64,000 bases of DNA from Candidatus Tectimicrobiota bacterium (GTDB lineage: Bacteria > Tectomicrobia > Entotheonellia > Entotheonellales > Entotheonellaceae), in contig BPKO01000009.1 in NCBI GenBank assembly GCA_026005175.1, positions 95,459 to 159,458 of the forward strand, in the 5' to 3' direction. The notes beneath the pieces were generated by a model. That model made no database searches. It saw only the letters and a program-made list of their open reading frames with translations, and was not told the DNA's origin. The position numbers and the translations under genes were made by a program. Below are positions 26,207 to 38,709 of this stretch, one piece after another; the first letter of the stretch is position 1; every line of letters starts with the position of its first letter.

Positions 26207-29011
26207 TCAGGAAGAGGGCTGGCCGGCGGCGGGGCGCCGCGCGGCCAGCACGTAGCGCACCGCGTCGGCAAGTTCCTGGGCGGTAAGGGGCTTGTAGAGG
26301 AAGGCGTCGATGCCCAGTTCCCGGGCGGCCTCGGCGTCGAGGCGGTGGCTGAAGCCGGTGCACAGAATGACCGGAATATCGTGGCGCAGGCGCCGCAGCG
26401 CCTGCACCAGACGGTCGCCGGTGAGCTGCGGCATGGTCTGGTCGGTGATCACCAGGTCAAAGCGCTGCGGCGCGGCGCTAAAAGCCTCGAGGGCTTCCTG
26501 GCCGCCGGTGCAGGCAACGACCTCAAATCCCAGCCGCGTCAGGACTTTTTGCCCCCACTGCACCAGGGCCGGCTCGTCGTCAACAAAGAGGAGGCAGCCG
26601 GCCTGAGGGGAGGAGGCTTCTTGAGGGGACGCCTCTTCAGGGGGAGCGGCCAGCAGGCGGGGCAAGTAAATGGTAAACGTGGTTCCCTGCCCCGGAGCGC
26701 TGTCGACGCGGATGGCACCACCGTGGGCGGCCACGATGCCGTGGACCACCGCCAGCCCCATGCCGGTGCCTTCGCCTACCCCCTTGGTGGTGAAAAAGGG
26801 GTCGAAGATGCGCTCTTGCACGTGGGGCGGCATTCCCACCCCGGTGTCGCGCACCGTCAGGCGCACGTAGGGCCCGGGCGAGAGCTCCGGGGGGCGGGCG
26901 GTGTCGCTGGCGGTGAGTTCCACCGGGCAAGCGGCGATCTCCAGCAGGCCGCCGCGCTCGCGCATGGCGTATTCGGCATTGGCGCAGAGGTTCATCAGCA
27001 CCTGGTGCAGCTGCGTGGCGTCGGCCAGCACCGTGTCTGCTTTGGTGTCGAGCTGCGTGCGCAGGGTGATGGTGGCGGGAAGAGAGGCACGCAGCAGGGA
27101 GAGGACCTCCTGCACCACCTGGTGCAGCTGCACCGGGCGGCGCTCCGGCGGCCGCTGGCGGCTAAAGGCCAGGATCTGCTGCACCAAGTCGCGGGCCCGG
27201 TAGGCGGCGGTGAGCACTTCCTGAAGGTGCGCCTGGGCGGTGCTGCTTGGGGGCAGCTCGGCCAGGGCCAGCTCCGTATAGCCGAGCATGGCTGCCAGCA
27301 GGTTGTTGAAGTCGTGGGCAATGCCGCCGGCCAGGGTGCCGATAGCTTGCATTTTTTGTGCCTGGCGCAGCTGCGCCTCCAGCCGCTTTTGCTCCGTAAT
27401 GTCGCGCTGCGTGCCCCAGGTGCGCAGCAGCTTGCCGTCCTCGACGATACCCACGATGCTGTTGACAAAGATGCGCACCTGGCCGTGGGCATCCAGCTCG
27501 TGTGACTCGGCGGCCACCAGGCGGTAGCCCGAGCGAATGAACGCCTGCAGCATGGCCAGGTTGTCAGGGTCGTTGCGCACCAGCAGCTCGCCCAGGCGCT
27601 TGCCCACCAGCTCTTCGGCACGCTGGTAGCCGTACATGCGCGCCATGGCATCGTTGCACTCGGCCAGGTAGGCGTGGCGGTAGAAGCGCTCGATTTGCTC
27701 GGCTTCGGGCAGATCGATGGGCACCGGCGCCTCGTGCTCGATGCGCCACACCCCTTCCGAGCTGTGGGCGATAAAGGCGCGGTAGCGTGCCTCGCTTTCC
27801 TGCAAGGCGGCAAAGAGGCGGGCATTTTCCAGGGCAATGGCTGCCTGGGCGGCAAAGAGGCTGAGAAGTTCGCGGTCTTGCTCGGTAAAGGGCTGCCCGG
27901 TGGCTTCGTTGCCCAGGGTGATTACCCCCAGCAGGCGCTGGCGGTACAGCAGCGGTTCGGCCAGCACCGCCGTGTGGCCCACCCGCGGCACCAGCTCAGG
28001 GATGGCATAAGGCGAGCGGGCGTAGTCGTTGACCAGCAGGCCGCAGCGGCGCTGCGCCACGGTGCCGGTAAGCCCCTCGCCCAGCCGGAAGCGCACCTTG
28101 CCGATCCAGCGGCCAAGGCCGTGCCAGGCCCGCGGCACCAGGGTCTGGCTGTCTTCGTCCCAGAAGGAGATGAAGCCAGAGCTGGCCGGCGCGACGAGCT
28201 CGACCACCCGCTGCACGATGAGCTGCAAGACGGTCGTTGGCTCGAGCTCGCGGGTAATTTCCAGGCTCACCGCCCGCACCGCTTCGAGCTGCTGCATGCG
28301 CTGTGCCAGGGCGGCTTCGGCCTGCTTGCGGGCGCTGATGTCGACGGCCGTCGACTGCACGGCCGGACGCCCTTCCCACCTCACCGGGCGCACGCGGTTT
28401 TCCAGCCACACCGGCGAGCCGTCCTTGCGCAGGGCCTGGAACTCGTAGTGGGCAGGCGCCGCTTCGCCGCGCTGCCGCGCCTTGTGGTACTGGAGAAGCC
28501 GCGGGCGCTCGTGTGGCGCCACCAGGGCGAGCAGCGAGGGCAGGCGCAGGATCTCTTCGCGGGTGTAGCCCAGCATGTCGGCATAGGCCTGATTGACAAA
28601 GAGGGCTTTGTCGTCGGCATGGATGAGGATGCCTTGCACCGAGCCGGCCACCAGGTCTCGGAACTGGGCTTCGGCGGCGTGCAGCTTGGCCGTGACCTGG
28701 TGCTGCTGCAAGAGAAGGGCGGCGGTCACCCAGAGCACCAGCAGCGCCAGCAGGCGGTTGCCCAGCTCTGGCCCCAACCCCGGCGCCCCGCCGACGGCAA
28801 ACCCCAGCACCACGCAGGCCGAGCAGAGCAGCGTCACGGCCAGCGTGTGCCCGCAGCGCGAAGACCACAGGGAGAGCAGCACCGGCGTCAGGTAGAGGAC
28901 TTCCACGGCTATCCCGGGAGGCAGGGAGAGGTCGGCCACCAGGACGCCGCCGGTGAGGAGGAGGCTGGCGAGGATGGCGCGAAGGCCGGTCAAGTCGGCG
29001 CGGTGCGGCAT
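26207..29011 (-). CDS. Hybrid histidine kinase (membrane, PAS, GAF, PAS, HisKA, HATPase, receiver)
   Basis: 934 residues from ATG 29011. N-terminal about 105 residues hold four hydrophobic segments; then PAS with [20 protein letters not shown], a GAF domain (about 260-410, [16 protein letters not shown] to [14 protein letters not shown]), a second PAS ([18 protein letters not shown]) with PAC, HisKA phosphoacceptor His in [17 protein letters not shown], ATPase motifs VRDTGVGM and [11 protein letters not shown], and a C-terminal receiver with VDDEP and phosphoacceptor Asp in LVITDQTMP. Signal sensed is unknown. Divergent from the small DnaJ-like gene. Confidence 0.93.
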   Translation of the reverse strand: MPHRADLTGLRAILASLLLTGGVLVADLSLPPGIAVEVLYLTPVLLSLWSSRCGHTLAVTLLCSACVVLGFAVGGAPGLGPELGNRLLALLVLWVTAALLLQQHQVTAKLHAAEAQFRDLVAGSVQGILIHADDKALFVNQAYADMLGYTREEILRLPSLLALVAPHERPRLLQYHKARQRGEAAPAHYEFQALRKDGSPVWLENRVRPVRWEGRPAVQSTAVDISARKQAEAALAQRMQQLEAVRAVSLEITRELEPTTVLQLIVQRVVELVAPASSGFISFWDEDSQTLVPRAWHGLGRWIGKVRFRLGEGLTGTVAQRRCGLLVNDYARSPYAIPELVPRVGHTAVLAEPLLYRQRLLGVITLGNEATGQPFTEQDRELLSLFAAQAAIALENARLFAALQESEARYRAFIAHSSEGVWRIEHEAPVPIDLPEAEQIERFYRHAYLAECNDAMARMYGYQRAEELVGKRLGELLVRNDPDNLAMLQAFIRSGYRLVAAESHELDAHGQVRIFVNSIVGIVEDGKLLRTWGTQRDITEQKRLEAQLRQAQKMQAIGTLAGGIAHDFNNLLAAMLGYTELALAELPPSSTAQAHLQEVLTAAYRARDLVQQILAFSRQRPPERRPVQLHQVVQEVLSLLRASLPATITLRTQLDTKADTVLADATQLHQVLMNLCANAEYAMRERGGLLEIAACPVELTASDTARPPELSPGPYVRLTVRDTGVGMPPHVQERIFDPFFTTKGVGEGTGMGLAVVHGIVAAHGGAIRVDSAPGQGTTFTIYLPRLLAAPPEEASPQEASSPQAGCLLFVDDEPALVQWGQKVLTRLGFEVVACTGGQEALEAFSAAPQRFDLVITDQTMPQLTGDRLVQALRRLRHDIPVILCTGFSHRLDAEAARELGIDAFLYKPLTAQELADAVRYVLAARRPAAGQPSS

Positions 29012-29095
29012 GGCGTCGTCTTTCCTCGCGGCAGAGCGACGTTTTTCCTCCCTATCGGCAGCCCCTGGCGAGAACATGAGCCCGGCGGCCCTCTC

Positions 29096-29124
29096 TTGAC
29101 AATTTGCCACGGCGCTTTTACTTA
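29096..29124 (+). promoter_or_regulatory. Possible promoter of DnaJ-like gene
   Basis: Perfect TTGACA at 29096-29101, 17 nt, then a weak TACTTA at 29119-29124; 28 nt before ATG 29153. Confidence 0.4.
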
Positions 29125-29152
29125 ATTGAGAAGAGGAGACGAGAGCGCAGGT

Positions 29153-29788
29153 ATGGCAGAGCGAGACTACTACGCCATCCTGGGCGTGCCGCGCAGCGCC
29201 AAAGCCGAAGAAATCCGCGACGCCTTTCGCGAGCTGGCCAAAAAGTACCATCCCGATCGCGTTGGCCCCGAGGGCACGGCGTTTTTCCAGGACATCGTCC
29301 AGGCCTACGAAGTGCTCTCCGATCCCCAGAAGCGCCGCGAGTACAATCAGCGCCTGCAGCGGGCCGAGCAACGTCGTGCCGCCCCAGCAGCCTGGCACCC
29401 TGGCCCCGAGCCGCTGATTCCCCGTTCTTCTCCCTTTTCGGCTGCTGCCTTTTCGCCGCTGGCCGAGATGCTGCGGCGATTTTGGGGCGGCGAGGCGGTG
29501 GCTCCTGACCTGCACGTCGAGATTACCCTTTCGCCAGAGGAAGCCGCGCGGGGCGGCACCCTGCCCCTGGAGGTGCCGGTGGCTGCCGTGTGCGCGGCCT
29601 GTGGTGGCAGCGGCCGGGGCTGGTACGCCCTCTGCCCGGGCTGCCACGGCCGGGGCACGCGGCCCGTGCCGCGCACCTTGCACCTGCGCGTGCCGCCGGG
29701 GGTATCGGACGGCACGGTGCTACGGCTTTCCCTGCACGGGCTCGGCGTGCCGCAGGTCCTGCGCGTCTTGTTCCGCGTTCAGGCTTAG
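29153..29788 (+). CDS. Short DnaJ-like J-domain protein with reduced zinc finger
   Basis: 211 residues. J domain at 1-70 with YHPDRVG (HPD needed to stimulate DnaK) and FQDIVQAYEVLSDPQKRREYNQ. A linker without the usual G/F region leads to a DnaJ C-terminal-domain start (LHVEITLSPEEAARGGTLPLEV), then only two half-motifs, CAACGGSGRG and CPGCHGRG, instead of four CxxCxGxG repeats, and a single substrate-binding sheet (LRVPPGVSDGTVLRLSLHGLG). About half the length of canonical DnaJ. Probably a specialised DnaK partner; ATG 29153 has no strong ribosome site. Confidence 0.85.
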   Translation: MAERDYYAILGVPRSAKAEEIRDAFRELAKKYHPDRVGPEGTAFFQDIVQAYEVLSDPQKRREYNQRLQRAEQRRAAPAAWHPGPEPLIPRSSPFSAAAFSPLAEMLRRFWGGEAVAPDLHVEITLSPEEAARGGTLPLEVPVAAVCAACGGSGRGWYALCPGCHGRGTRPVPRTLHLRVPPGVSDGTVLRLSLHGLGVPQVLRVLFRVQA

Positions 29789-29847
29789 AGCCGCCTTCTG
29801 CCCTGGCTGCCTATCTGGGAAAGGCAACGGGAGGGGGCTTCACGACC

Positions 29848-31086
29848 ATGGCTAAGGAACTCCAGGTGGGCGGGGGAAGGAGCGACTGGATGCAAAGCAC
29901 CTGCATGTGGCGGCATCCGTCTGGAGACCGTAGCCGACCACCGACGGCCGCAAAGCAACGCGCGGCGCCGCGCGGGGAATCGTTCGGTGAACGAGCGGTG
30001 AGAACGCTCTGCTTTGTGGCGGGGATGGCTGCAATTCTCTTCCCGAGCTTTGCCCATGCCGGCGGGGCCACACTGCCCACCTCCCGGCAAGATGGCCTTT
30101 TTGCGGTACAGACCACGGTTGTTGCGGTCGATCTCTATACGTCTCCCCACCCCAGCAGGCCGCAGACAGCCGGAGAATTACGCTTTCTCTCCGGCTTGCA
30201 GCTCCGCGGCCATGATGATCGCTTTGGAGGCTTTTCGGGGATGCTCCTTGAGCCAGCGGGAGATGGCTTACTTGCCGTTTCAGACCACGGCTGGTGGATG
30301 TGGGGCGAGCTCGTTCGCGATGCCCAGGGCGTTCCCCGGGGTCTGCAGAAGGTAAGCATGGCACCGATCCTGGATATTGACGGAGCCCGGCTGCCCCCAA
30401 TAGGCAGGGATGCAGAAGCGCTGACCCTCGTCCACAGTCATCTAGGGCCGCGTGTTCTCGTGGCCTTCGAGCGCTGGCATCGGGTGTGGACCTATCCCCT
30501 CGGAAGGAAGCCCCCTGTCTTTGTGCCGACGATGCTTGCTGCCGCCCAGCCTCTGCAGCTTCCCGAGGCGCTGCTGCACCATCCGCCCAACGGCGGACTG
30601 GAGGCGGTGACCGAAATTGCCCCGGGCGTGCTCGTCCTATTTTCAGAGCAAGCCCGGGCCGATGACGAGGCGCTCAGGGCCTGGGTTTATGAGCTGTCAA
30701 GCCGCCGTGTAACGCCCTTCATGCTGATACCGGTCGAGCCGGGATTTTCCCCCACCGCAGCGGCGGTGTGGCAGGATTGCTGCCTGCTGGTGCTCCAACG
30801 CCGTTACCATGTAATAGCAGGTCCAGCAGCAGCGATTGTCACCATTCCGCTGTCTGCACTTCGGCCGCAGGCACGGCTCAAGGGCCGAGAGCTTGTGCGG
30901 CTCGCCCCTCCGCTGGTCGTCGATAATTTCGAAGCGCTCGCGGTAGAACCTGGCCCTGACGGCACAGCGCGCCTTTTGCTCCTCAGCGACGACAACTACC
31001 GCCGCAGCCAGCGCACCCTGCTGCTGACATTTGCGTGGGAGCGCGGCCCGAAAGCTCCGGCTGCCCACCGTCCATCCTTTCGCTGA
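29848..31086 (+). CDS. Esterase-like activity of phytase family protein, secreted
   Basis: 412 residues from ATG 29848 (GGGAGGGGGC upstream). A hydrophobic export segment, [21 protein letters not shown], lies after about 50 residues, so a later start may be used. The mature protein carries [53 protein letters not shown] and [25 protein letters not shown], hallmarks of the beta-propeller phytase-like esterase family (PF13449). Substrate unknown. Sequence appears somewhat less GC-biased than neighbours. Confidence 0.8.
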   Translation: MAKELQVGGGRSDWMQSTCMWRHPSGDRSRPPTAAKQRAAPRGESFGERAVRTLCFVAGMAAILFPSFAHAGGATLPTSRQDGLFAVQTTVVAVDLYTSPHPSRPQTAGELRFLSGLQLRGHDDRFGGFSGMLLEPAGDGLLAVSDHGWWMWGELVRDAQGVPRGLQKVSMAPILDIDGARLPPIGRDAEALTLVHSHLGPRVLVAFERWHRVWTYPLGRKPPVFVPTMLAAAQPLQLPEALLHHPPNGGLEAVTEIAPGVLVLFSEQARADDEALRAWVYELSSRRVTPFMLIPVEPGFSPTAAAVWQDCCLLVLQRRYHVIAGPAAAIVTIPLSALRPQARLKGRELVRLAPPLVVDNFEALAVEPGPDGTARLLLLSDDNYRRSQRTLLLTFAWERGPKAPAAHRPSFR

Positions 31087-31261
31087 CTACCGCACAGCGC
31101 GACGCTGCGCCGAGGTGGCAGCAGCGGTGCACTGCGCACCAGGTTCGGCTGCCGGCCGCGACGGGGCTGCCGTGCCCTTTCCCGCCTTGACACCGGGGCC
31201 GTCCCGGCGTATGCTGCCACTCTGGGTCAAGGCGGTTTGTGGGGGGAGAGGACCCTGGACG

Positions 31262-32344
<1,083 letters not shown>

Positions 32345-32363
32345 CCGTGTGCGGGAGGAGACC

Positions 32364-33616
32364 ATGGACCCTACGCCTGCGCCGCTGGCGCCTTACCGCG
32401 TGCTCGACCTCACCGACGCCCGGGGCCTGCTGTGCGGCAGGATCCTCGCCGATCTGGGCGCCGACGTCATTCAAGTCGAAACCGCCGGCCGGCAACCCGG
32501 CGCGGCGCCTCGGTCCCTTTTACCGCGGCGAGGTCCACCCCGAGCGCAGCCTCTTCTGGTGGGCTTACACCGCCAACAAGCGCAGCATCACCCTCGACAT
32601 CACCACGCGCGACGGCCAGGCGCTGCTCAAGCGCCTGGTGACCACCGCCGACTTTTTCATCGAGTCGGCAGCGCCAGGGGAGCTGGCTGCCCTGGGGCTG
32701 GGCTATGCCGACCTGGCCGCGCTCAATCCCCGGCTTATTTACGTCTCCATCACCCCCTTTGGCCAGGACGGCCCCTATGCCCACTACCAGGCCCCGGACT
32801 TGGTGGGCATGGGGCTTTCGGGCTTCATGTACGTCACCGGCGACCCCGACCGCCCGCCGGTGCGCGTCGGCTTCCCGCACTTTTACCTCCACGGCGCGGC
32901 CGCCGCCGCCACCGGGGCGATGATCGCCCTCGCTCACCGCGTCCTGAGCGGCCAGGGGCAGCACGTCGACGTCTCGTGCCAGGAAGCGGTGGCTCGCGCC
33001 CTGGCCAATGGCCCCGCAGACGGCAGCCTTGGAGCAGACGGTGATCCGCCGCCAGGGCTCTTACCGCCAGACCGGCGCCGAGACGTACATGCGCATCACT
33101 TGGCCGTGCAAGGACGGCTACGTCAACTTCCAGTTTTCCGGCGGCGCCGCCGCTGGCCGCAGCGTCAATGCCTTCGTGCGCTGGATGGCCGAAGAGGGCA
33201 TGGGCGACCCTTACCTGGAGAGCCTCGACTTTGCGCAGCTTGGCTACGGCACCATCACCCCGGAGATGCTCGCGCGCATGGTGCCGCCCATCGAGCGCTT
33301 CATGCAGCAGCACACCAAGCAGGAGCTCTTCGAAGGCGCGGTGGCGCGCCGCATCCTGCTTTTTCCGGTGGCCACGCCGCGCGACATCGTCGAAAACCCG
33401 CAGCTGCAGGCGCGCCACTACTTCCAGCAGGTGACCCATCCCGAGCTGGGCACGCCGGTCACTTTCCTGGGCCCCTTCGTGCAGATGAGCGCCACGCCGC
33501 TGCGGCTGCGCCGCTTCCCGCCCCGGCTGGGCGAGCACAACCGCGAGATCTACGAAGGCGAGCTGGGACTGCAGCCCGAAGAGCTGGCCTGCTTGCGCGA
33601 GGCTGGCGTTATCTGA
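32364..33616 (+). CDS. CaiB/BaiF-family CoA transferase, two frameshifts
   Basis: Start ATG 32364 after GGGAGGAG: APYRVLDLTDARGLLCGRIL, LGADVIQVE. A +1 shift near 32487-32492 (GGCC where GGC is expected) moves to GNPARRLGPFYRGEVHPER, SLFWWAYTANKRSITLDI, then a second +1 shift at GG 33010-33011 moves to APQTAALEQTVIRRQG and on to REAGVI at 33616. Removing one base at each site yields a continuous family III CoA transferase of about 417 residues. It would move CoA between acyl-CoA and a carboxylic acid. Paired with a second, intact member immediately downstream. Confidence 0.85.
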
Positions 33617-33637
33617 AGCGCCCAAGAGGAGCACCGC

Positions 33638-34873
33638 ATGCGACCGCTGGAAGGGTTAAAAGTGCTGGATTTCTTCTGGGTGGCGGTGGGGCCGATGACC
33701 ACCAGCTACCTTGTGGAGTACGGGGCCACGGTGGTGCGCATCGAGTCGCACCGGCGCCCGGAGGTGCTGCGCAGCGCGCCGCCTTTTGGTGGCAACCGCC
33801 GCGGCGTCAACCGCAGCGCGTACTACGCCAACTACAACGCCGGCAAGTACGGCTTTGGCCTCAACCTGGGCCACCCCAAGGCCATGGAGATCGTCAAGCG
33901 CTTCGTGCGCTGGGCCGACGTGGTGACAGAGAACTTCACCCCGGGCACGATGGAAAAATGGGGCCTGGGCTACGAGGACTTGCGCCGCCTCAAGCCGGAC
34001 ATCATCGTGCTCAGCACCTCCATGCTCGGCCGCGGCGGTCCTTACTCGCAGCAGCCGGGCTTTGGGCCGGTGCTCTCTTCGCTTAGCGGCATGACCGGCC
34101 TGACGGGCTGGCCCGACCGCCCCCCCACCAACCCCTACGGCGCTTACACCGACTTCATCGTGCCGCGCTTTGCCGTCCCTGCCCTGCTCGCCGCCCTCGA
34201 CCACCGCCGCCGTACCGGCCAGGGGCAGCATCTCGACCTCTCGCAGCTCGAAGCGGCGCTTTACTTCATGGCGCCGCCGGTGCTTGACTACGCCAACAAC
34301 GGCCACGAGCCGCAGCGCCAGGGCAACCGCCACCCGGCAGCGGCGCCGCACGGCGCTTACCCCTGCCAGGGCGAAGACCGCTGGTGCACCATCGCCTGCT
34401 TTAGCGACGCCCACTGGCAGGCCCTGTGCCGCGTCATGGGCTCGCCGGCCTGGACGCAGGAAGAACGCTTTGCCACCCTGCTGGGGCGCAAAGCGCACGA
34501 GGACGAGCTCGACGCGCGGCTCAGCGCCTGGACGCGCACCTGGGAGGCGCACGCCCTGATGCGCACCCTGCAGGCGGCCGGGGTGCCGGCCGGGGTGGTG
34601 CTCACCAACCTGGAGGTGATTGCCGATCCGCAGCTCAACCACCGCGGCCACTTCGTCTACCTCGAGCACCCCGACGTGGGGCGCCACCCGGTGCAGCGCT
34701 CGGAGTTTCGCCTGTCGCGCGCCGCCGCCGAGCATCCCTGGCCGGCGCCGCGCATCGGCCAGCACACGGTGCAGGTGTGCAAGGAGATCCTGGGCATGTC
34801 GGAGGACGAAATCACCGCCCTTATCGCCGAGGACGTCCTCGAGGTGCCCAGAGAAGAGGAGGAGCCGGCATGA
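33638..34873 (+). CDS. CaiB/BaiF-family CoA transferase
   Basis: 411 residues, intact. LEGLKVLDFFWVAVGPMTTSYLVEYGATVVRIES, FNLGHPKAMEIVKRF-type segment, LRRLKPDIIVLSTSMLG, and Asp in YGAYTDFIVP as the probable catalytic aspartate; TGQGQHLDLSQLEA is a family signature. Family III CoA transferases often occur as adjacent pairs that form heterodimers, which fits the gene upstream. ATGA-type overlap with the dehydrogenase downstream. Confidence 0.92.
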   Translation: MRPLEGLKVLDFFWVAVGPMTTSYLVEYGATVVRIESHRRPEVLRSAPPFGGNRRGVNRSAYYANYNAGKYGFGLNLGHPKAMEIVKRFVRWADVVTENFTPGTMEKWGLGYEDLRRLKPDIIVLSTSMLGRGGPYSQQPGFGPVLSSLSGMTGLTGWPDRPPTNPYGAYTDFIVPRFAVPALLAALDHRRRTGQGQHLDLSQLEAALYFMAPPVLDYANNGHEPQRQGNRHPAAAPHGAYPCQGEDRWCTIACFSDAHWQALCRVMGSPAWTQEERFATLLGRKAHEDELDARLSAWTRTWEAHALMRTLQAAGVPAGVVLTNLEVIADPQLNHRGHFVYLEHPDVGRHPVQRSEFRLSRAAAEHPWPAPRIGQHTVQVCKEILGMSEDEITALIAEDVLEVPREEEEPA

Positions 34874-35972
34874 AAGCCGCCGTGCTAGAAGAAGTGGGTG
34901 GGCGCCTGCGCCTGGAAGAGATCCCCACCCCGCAGCCCCGCGCCGGCGAGGGTGCTGGTGAAAGTCGCGGCTTGCGGCGTTTGCCACACCGACCTGCACG
35001 TCATCAAAGGCGAAGTGACGTTTCCGGTTCCTTGCGTGCTCGGGCACGAGATCTCGGGCGTGGTGGAGGCGGTAGCCCCGGACGTGCGCCACGTGCGCCC
35101 TGGCGATGCCGTGGTGTGCAGCTTCATCATGCCCTGCGGCGTTTGCACGTACTGCGTGCGCGGCCGCGACGACCTGTGCGAGACGTTTTTTGCCATGAAC
35201 CGCCTCAAGGGCACGCTCTACGACGGCGAAAGCCGCTTGCGCCGCGCCGACGGCTCACCGCTGGCCATGTACAGCATGGGCGGGCTGGCCGAGTACGCGG
35301 TGGTGCCGGCCAGCGACGTCTTCCCGGCGCCGGCCAACGTGCCCCTGGCCGACGCCTGCATCCTGGGCTGTGCCATGATGACCGCCTACGGCGCGGTGAA
35401 GAACCAGGCCCCGCCTCTCCCCCAGCGACAGCGTGGCGGTGGTGGGCGTGGGCGGCGTAGGGTCTAACGTCATCCAGCTGGCGCGTGCCTTTGGAGCGGG
35501 GCCGATCATCGCCGTGGACGTGCGTGACGACAAGCTGGAAGCGGCGCGCGGCCTGGGCGCCACCCACGTCGTCAACGCCGCCCAGGGCGATCCGGTGGCG
35601 GCGGTGAATTCCCTCACCGCCGGGCGCGGAGTAGACGTGGCCATCGAGGCCCTGGGGCGGCCCGAGACGGTGGTCAACGCGTTCTTGATGACCCGCGACG
35701 GCGGCCGCACCGTGGTCATCGGCATCGCTCCTGGCACCACCCCGGCGCCTATCGAGATCACCCGCCTGGTGCGGCGGGGCATCCAGCTCATGGGCTCTTA
35801 TGGCAGCCGCGTGCGCACCGACCTTCCCGAGCTGCTGGGCCTGGTGGCGCGCGGCCAGGTGGAGGTATCGCGGCCCATCACCCGCCGCTACCGCCTGGCG
35901 CAGGCCGATGAGGCCTATGCGGCGCTCAACCGCGGCGAAATCGTCGGCCGCGCCATCGTCACCATGACTTAA
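34870..35972 (+). CDS. Zinc-dependent alcohol dehydrogenase (MDR family), two frameshifts
   Basis: Starts at ATG 34870 overlapping the previous stop: MKAAVLEEVGGRLRLEEIPTP. +1 shift at GGG 34950-34952 leads to VLVKVAACGVCHTDLHVIKG, GHEISGVVEAV, CGVCTYCVRGRDDLCE (structural zinc). A second +1 shift at CCCC 35409-35412 leads to LSPSDSVAVVGVGGVGSNVIQLARAFG (Rossmann motif) and VGRAIVTMT. Single-base removal at both sites restores a normal protein of about 366 residues. Part of the CoA-transferase/liv gene cluster; likely acts on a small alcohol or hydroxyacyl substrate. Confidence 0.85.
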
Positions 35973-35984
35973 GGAGGCGGCAGG

Positions 35985-36746
35985 GTGCCGGCAAGGGAGG
36001 CGCCGGGGGATTCCCGCAATGGCGAGGTGCTGCTTTCCCTGCACCGCGTCTCCCTGGCCTTTGGCCACATCCAGGCCCTCGACGACGTCAGCCTGGAGGT
36101 GCGCCGCGGGGAAATCGTCGGCCTTATCGGCCCCAACGGCTCGGGCAAAACGACGCTGCTCAACGTGGTGAGCAACCTCTACCGGCCGCAGCGCGGCGCC
36201 GTCTACTTCCTGGGCGAGCGCCTCGATGGCCTGGCGGTGCACGAGGTGGCGCGCCGCGGCATCGGCCGCACTTTTCAAGTGGCGCGGGTCTTTGGCCGCC
36301 TGACGGCCCTCCAAAACCTGCTGGTGCCGGGCTACACCCACGGCGAGGTGGCCGGCACGGCGCCCGCGCAGCTGCGGGCCCGCGCCTGGGAGCTGCTGCG
36401 CTTTTTCGACCTCGAAGGCGTGGCCCACGTGCCGGCCGGGCAGCTCTCCGGAGGGCAGCAAAAACTGCTCGAGTTTGCCCGCGCCCTCATGCTGCAGCCG
36501 CGCCTGCTCTTGCTCGACGAGCCCTTTGCCGGCGTGCACCCGCTGCTCAAAGAGCGCATGCTGCAGCACATTGCCGAGCTGCACGCGCAGGGCCTTGACT
36601 TCGTCCTCGTCAGCCACGACTTGCCCACCATGCTGGGGGTGTCGTCGCGGCTGGTGGTGCTGGCCAACGGCCAGAAAATCGCCGATGGCGACCCGGAAGC
36701 GGTACGCCAGGAAGCGGCGGTGGTGGAAGCCTACCTGGGGGTATGA
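35985..36746 (+). CDS. livG: Branched-chain amino acid-type ABC transporter ATPase
   Basis: 253 residues from GTG 35985, preceded by AAGGAGGCGGCAGG. Walker A GPNGSGKTT, LivG-specific IGRTFQVARVFGRLTALQN, signature LSGGQQKLLEFARAL, Walker B LLLLDEPFAGVHP, and H-loop VSHDLPTM. Works with LivF on LivHM. Overlaps livF by four bases. Confidence 0.92.
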   Translation: MPAREAPGDSRNGEVLLSLHRVSLAFGHIQALDDVSLEVRRGEIVGLIGPNGSGKTTLLNVVSNLYRPQRGAVYFLGERLDGLAVHEVARRGIGRTFQVARVFGRLTALQNLLVPGYTHGEVAGTAPAQLRARAWELLRFFDLEGVAHVPAGQLSGGQQKLLEFARALMLQPRLLLLDEPFAGVHPLLKERMLQHIAELHAQGLDFVLVSHDLPTMLGVSSRLVVLANGQKIADGDPEAVRQEAAVVEAYLGV

Positions 36747-37463
36747 GCGTGCTGGAAGTAGAAAACCTCACCGTGGGCTACAGCGACGAAGTACGACATC
36801 TTGCAGGACGTGTCGCTGCGCGTGCCGCAGGGGCAAATCGTGGCGGTGATCGGCCCCAACGGCGCCGGCAAGTCCACCCTGCTGCGCGCCATCTGTGGCT
36901 TTCTGCCGCCGCGCCGCGGCTGCGTGCGCTACTGCGAGCGACTGCTCACCGGCGTGCCGCCTTACCGCATGGTCGAGCTGGGCATCAGCTACTTGCCGCA
37001 GGAGCGCACCGTCTTTCCCCACCTCAGCGTGGAGCAGAACCTGCGCCTGGGCGGCTGGCACTTCCGCCGCGACCGCCGCCGCCTGCAGCAGGCCGTCGAG
37101 CGGGTGCTGGGGCTTTTCCCGATGCTGGCGGCGCGGCGCCGCTCAAAAGCCGGGGACTTGAGCGGCGGCCTGCAGAAGATCCTCGAAATCGCCCGCGGCC
37201 TGGTGCCCGAGCCGCAGCTGCTGGTGGTCGACGAACCCTCGGTGGGCCTGGCGCCCATGGTGGCGCGGGAAATCTACGAGATCTTGCAGCGGCTGCGCGC
37301 CCAACGCCTGACGGTGCTGCTGGTGGACCAGAACGTGCGGGCTGCCGTGGCGCTGGCCGACTACGTTTACGTGCTCGAACTGGGGCGCAACCGCGCCGAG
37401 GGCTCCCGACAGGCTTTTGCCGGCGACCTGCAAGCCACGATCAAGGCGTGGCTGCAGATCTGA
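36743..37463 (+). CDS. livF: Branched-chain amino acid-type ABC transporter ATPase, one frameshift
   Basis: Starts at ATG 36743: MSVLEVENLTVGYSDE. An extra base near 36791 shifts to YDILQDVSLRVPQGQIVAVIG, then Walker A GPNGAGKST, LPQERTVFPHLSVEQNLRLGGW (LivF type), signature LSGGLQKILEIARGL, Walker B LLVVDEPSVGLAP. Without the extra base a protein of about 239 residues results. Partner of LivG. Confidence 0.88.
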
Positions 37464-37489
37464 CCACCCCGAAGATGAGGAGGGAAGTC

Positions 37490-38702
37490 ATGCGCGCGCT
37501 TACCCGTGGTTTTGTGGCGCTGGGTCTGGTGGCGCTGCTGGGGTCCCTGGCCACCGCCGCCGAAGTCCTCCGCTTGGGCGCCGTGGCGCCGCTGTCGTCG
37601 CCGGGCAGCTACCAGCAGGGCAAGGAGCTGCTCCTGGGCCTGCAGTGGGCCGTTGACGACTTCAACGCCGCCGGCGGGCTGCTTGGCCGCCGCGTCGAGC
37701 TGGTGGTGGAAGACACCCAGGGGCGGCCGCCGGTAGGGGCCACCGCAGTAGAAAAGCTGATCACCAAAGACGGCGTGGTGGGCCTTGCCGGCGAGTACCA
37801 CAGCTCGGTGTGTAACGCCGAGATCGAGGTGGTGCACCGCTACGGCATCCCCTTTGTCATTGCCTCGTGCTGGTTCGACGGCTTGACCGCCAGGGGTTAT
37901 CCCGAGGTCTTCCGCACCAGCGTTTACAACTCCAAGCAGGCCGAAAACGTCGTCGGCCTCATCCAGGCTGCCGGCTTCCAAAAAGTGGTCGCCTTGGTCG
38001 AGGACACCGACTACGGCATCGGCATTGCCGAAAACATCAAGACCATCATGCAGCGCCAGGGTGCCACGGCAAGCTTTAGCAGCGAGGTGGTGGAGAAGAC
38101 CGGCAAGGACTTCGTGCCCATCCTGCTCAAGTACAAGACGCGCGTCAAGCCCGACTTGCTGATCACCGCCGTCACCCCGCCCGGCGGTTTCTTGCTGCTC
38201 AAGCAGGCACACGAAGTCGGCCTCGCTCCTTCGCCGCAGACGCTGGTGCTCGACGCCACCTGCACGGCGCAAAACGCCGAGGTCTTCTGGGCCGCCCTCA
38301 AGGAAGCGGGCAACTACGTGATGATGGCCTGCCCCTACAGCACCAGCGTGCGCGTCACGGCGCTGGGCGAGGCGATCCGCCGCCGCTACGCCGAGCAGTT
38401 CGGCCGCCAGCCCAACTACCTGCCACTTCAGGGCTACGACGCCATGTATGCCCTGGGCAAGGCCATCGAAGCGGCCCGGCACCCCCGAGCCCAAGCAAGT
38501 GATCGCGGCGCTGGAGCGCTTCGAAGTAACGGGCACGCGCGGGGTGATTCGCTTTTCCAAAGAGCCCGGCGTGTACTACCACCAGTGGAAGGAAGTGCCG
38601 GCGTTTATTTTCCAGTACACGGCGGTGAACCAGTCGCCCGACGCGGCCCGCATCCTCTATCCGCCGGCGTACGCCACTGGGCCCATTGCCAGGCCGCAGT
38701 AA
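37490..38702 (+). CDS. livK: Branched-chain amino acid-type ABC transporter binding protein, one frameshift
   Basis: Start ATG 37490 after GAGGAGGGAAGTC. Signal peptide LTRGFVALGLVALLGSLATAAE, then LRLGAVAPLSSPGSYQQGKELLLGLQWAVDDFN and GGLLGRRVELVVEDTQG, the type I periplasmic-binding (Leu/Ile/Val) fold. +1 shift at CCC 38475-38477 leads to GTPEPKQVIAALERFEVTGTRG and the end at 38702. About 403 residues after correction. Ligand may be an amino acid, amide, aromatic acid or similar; adjacent CoA transferases suggest a carboxylate. Confidence 0.86.
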
Positions 38703-38709
38703 GGGGACC

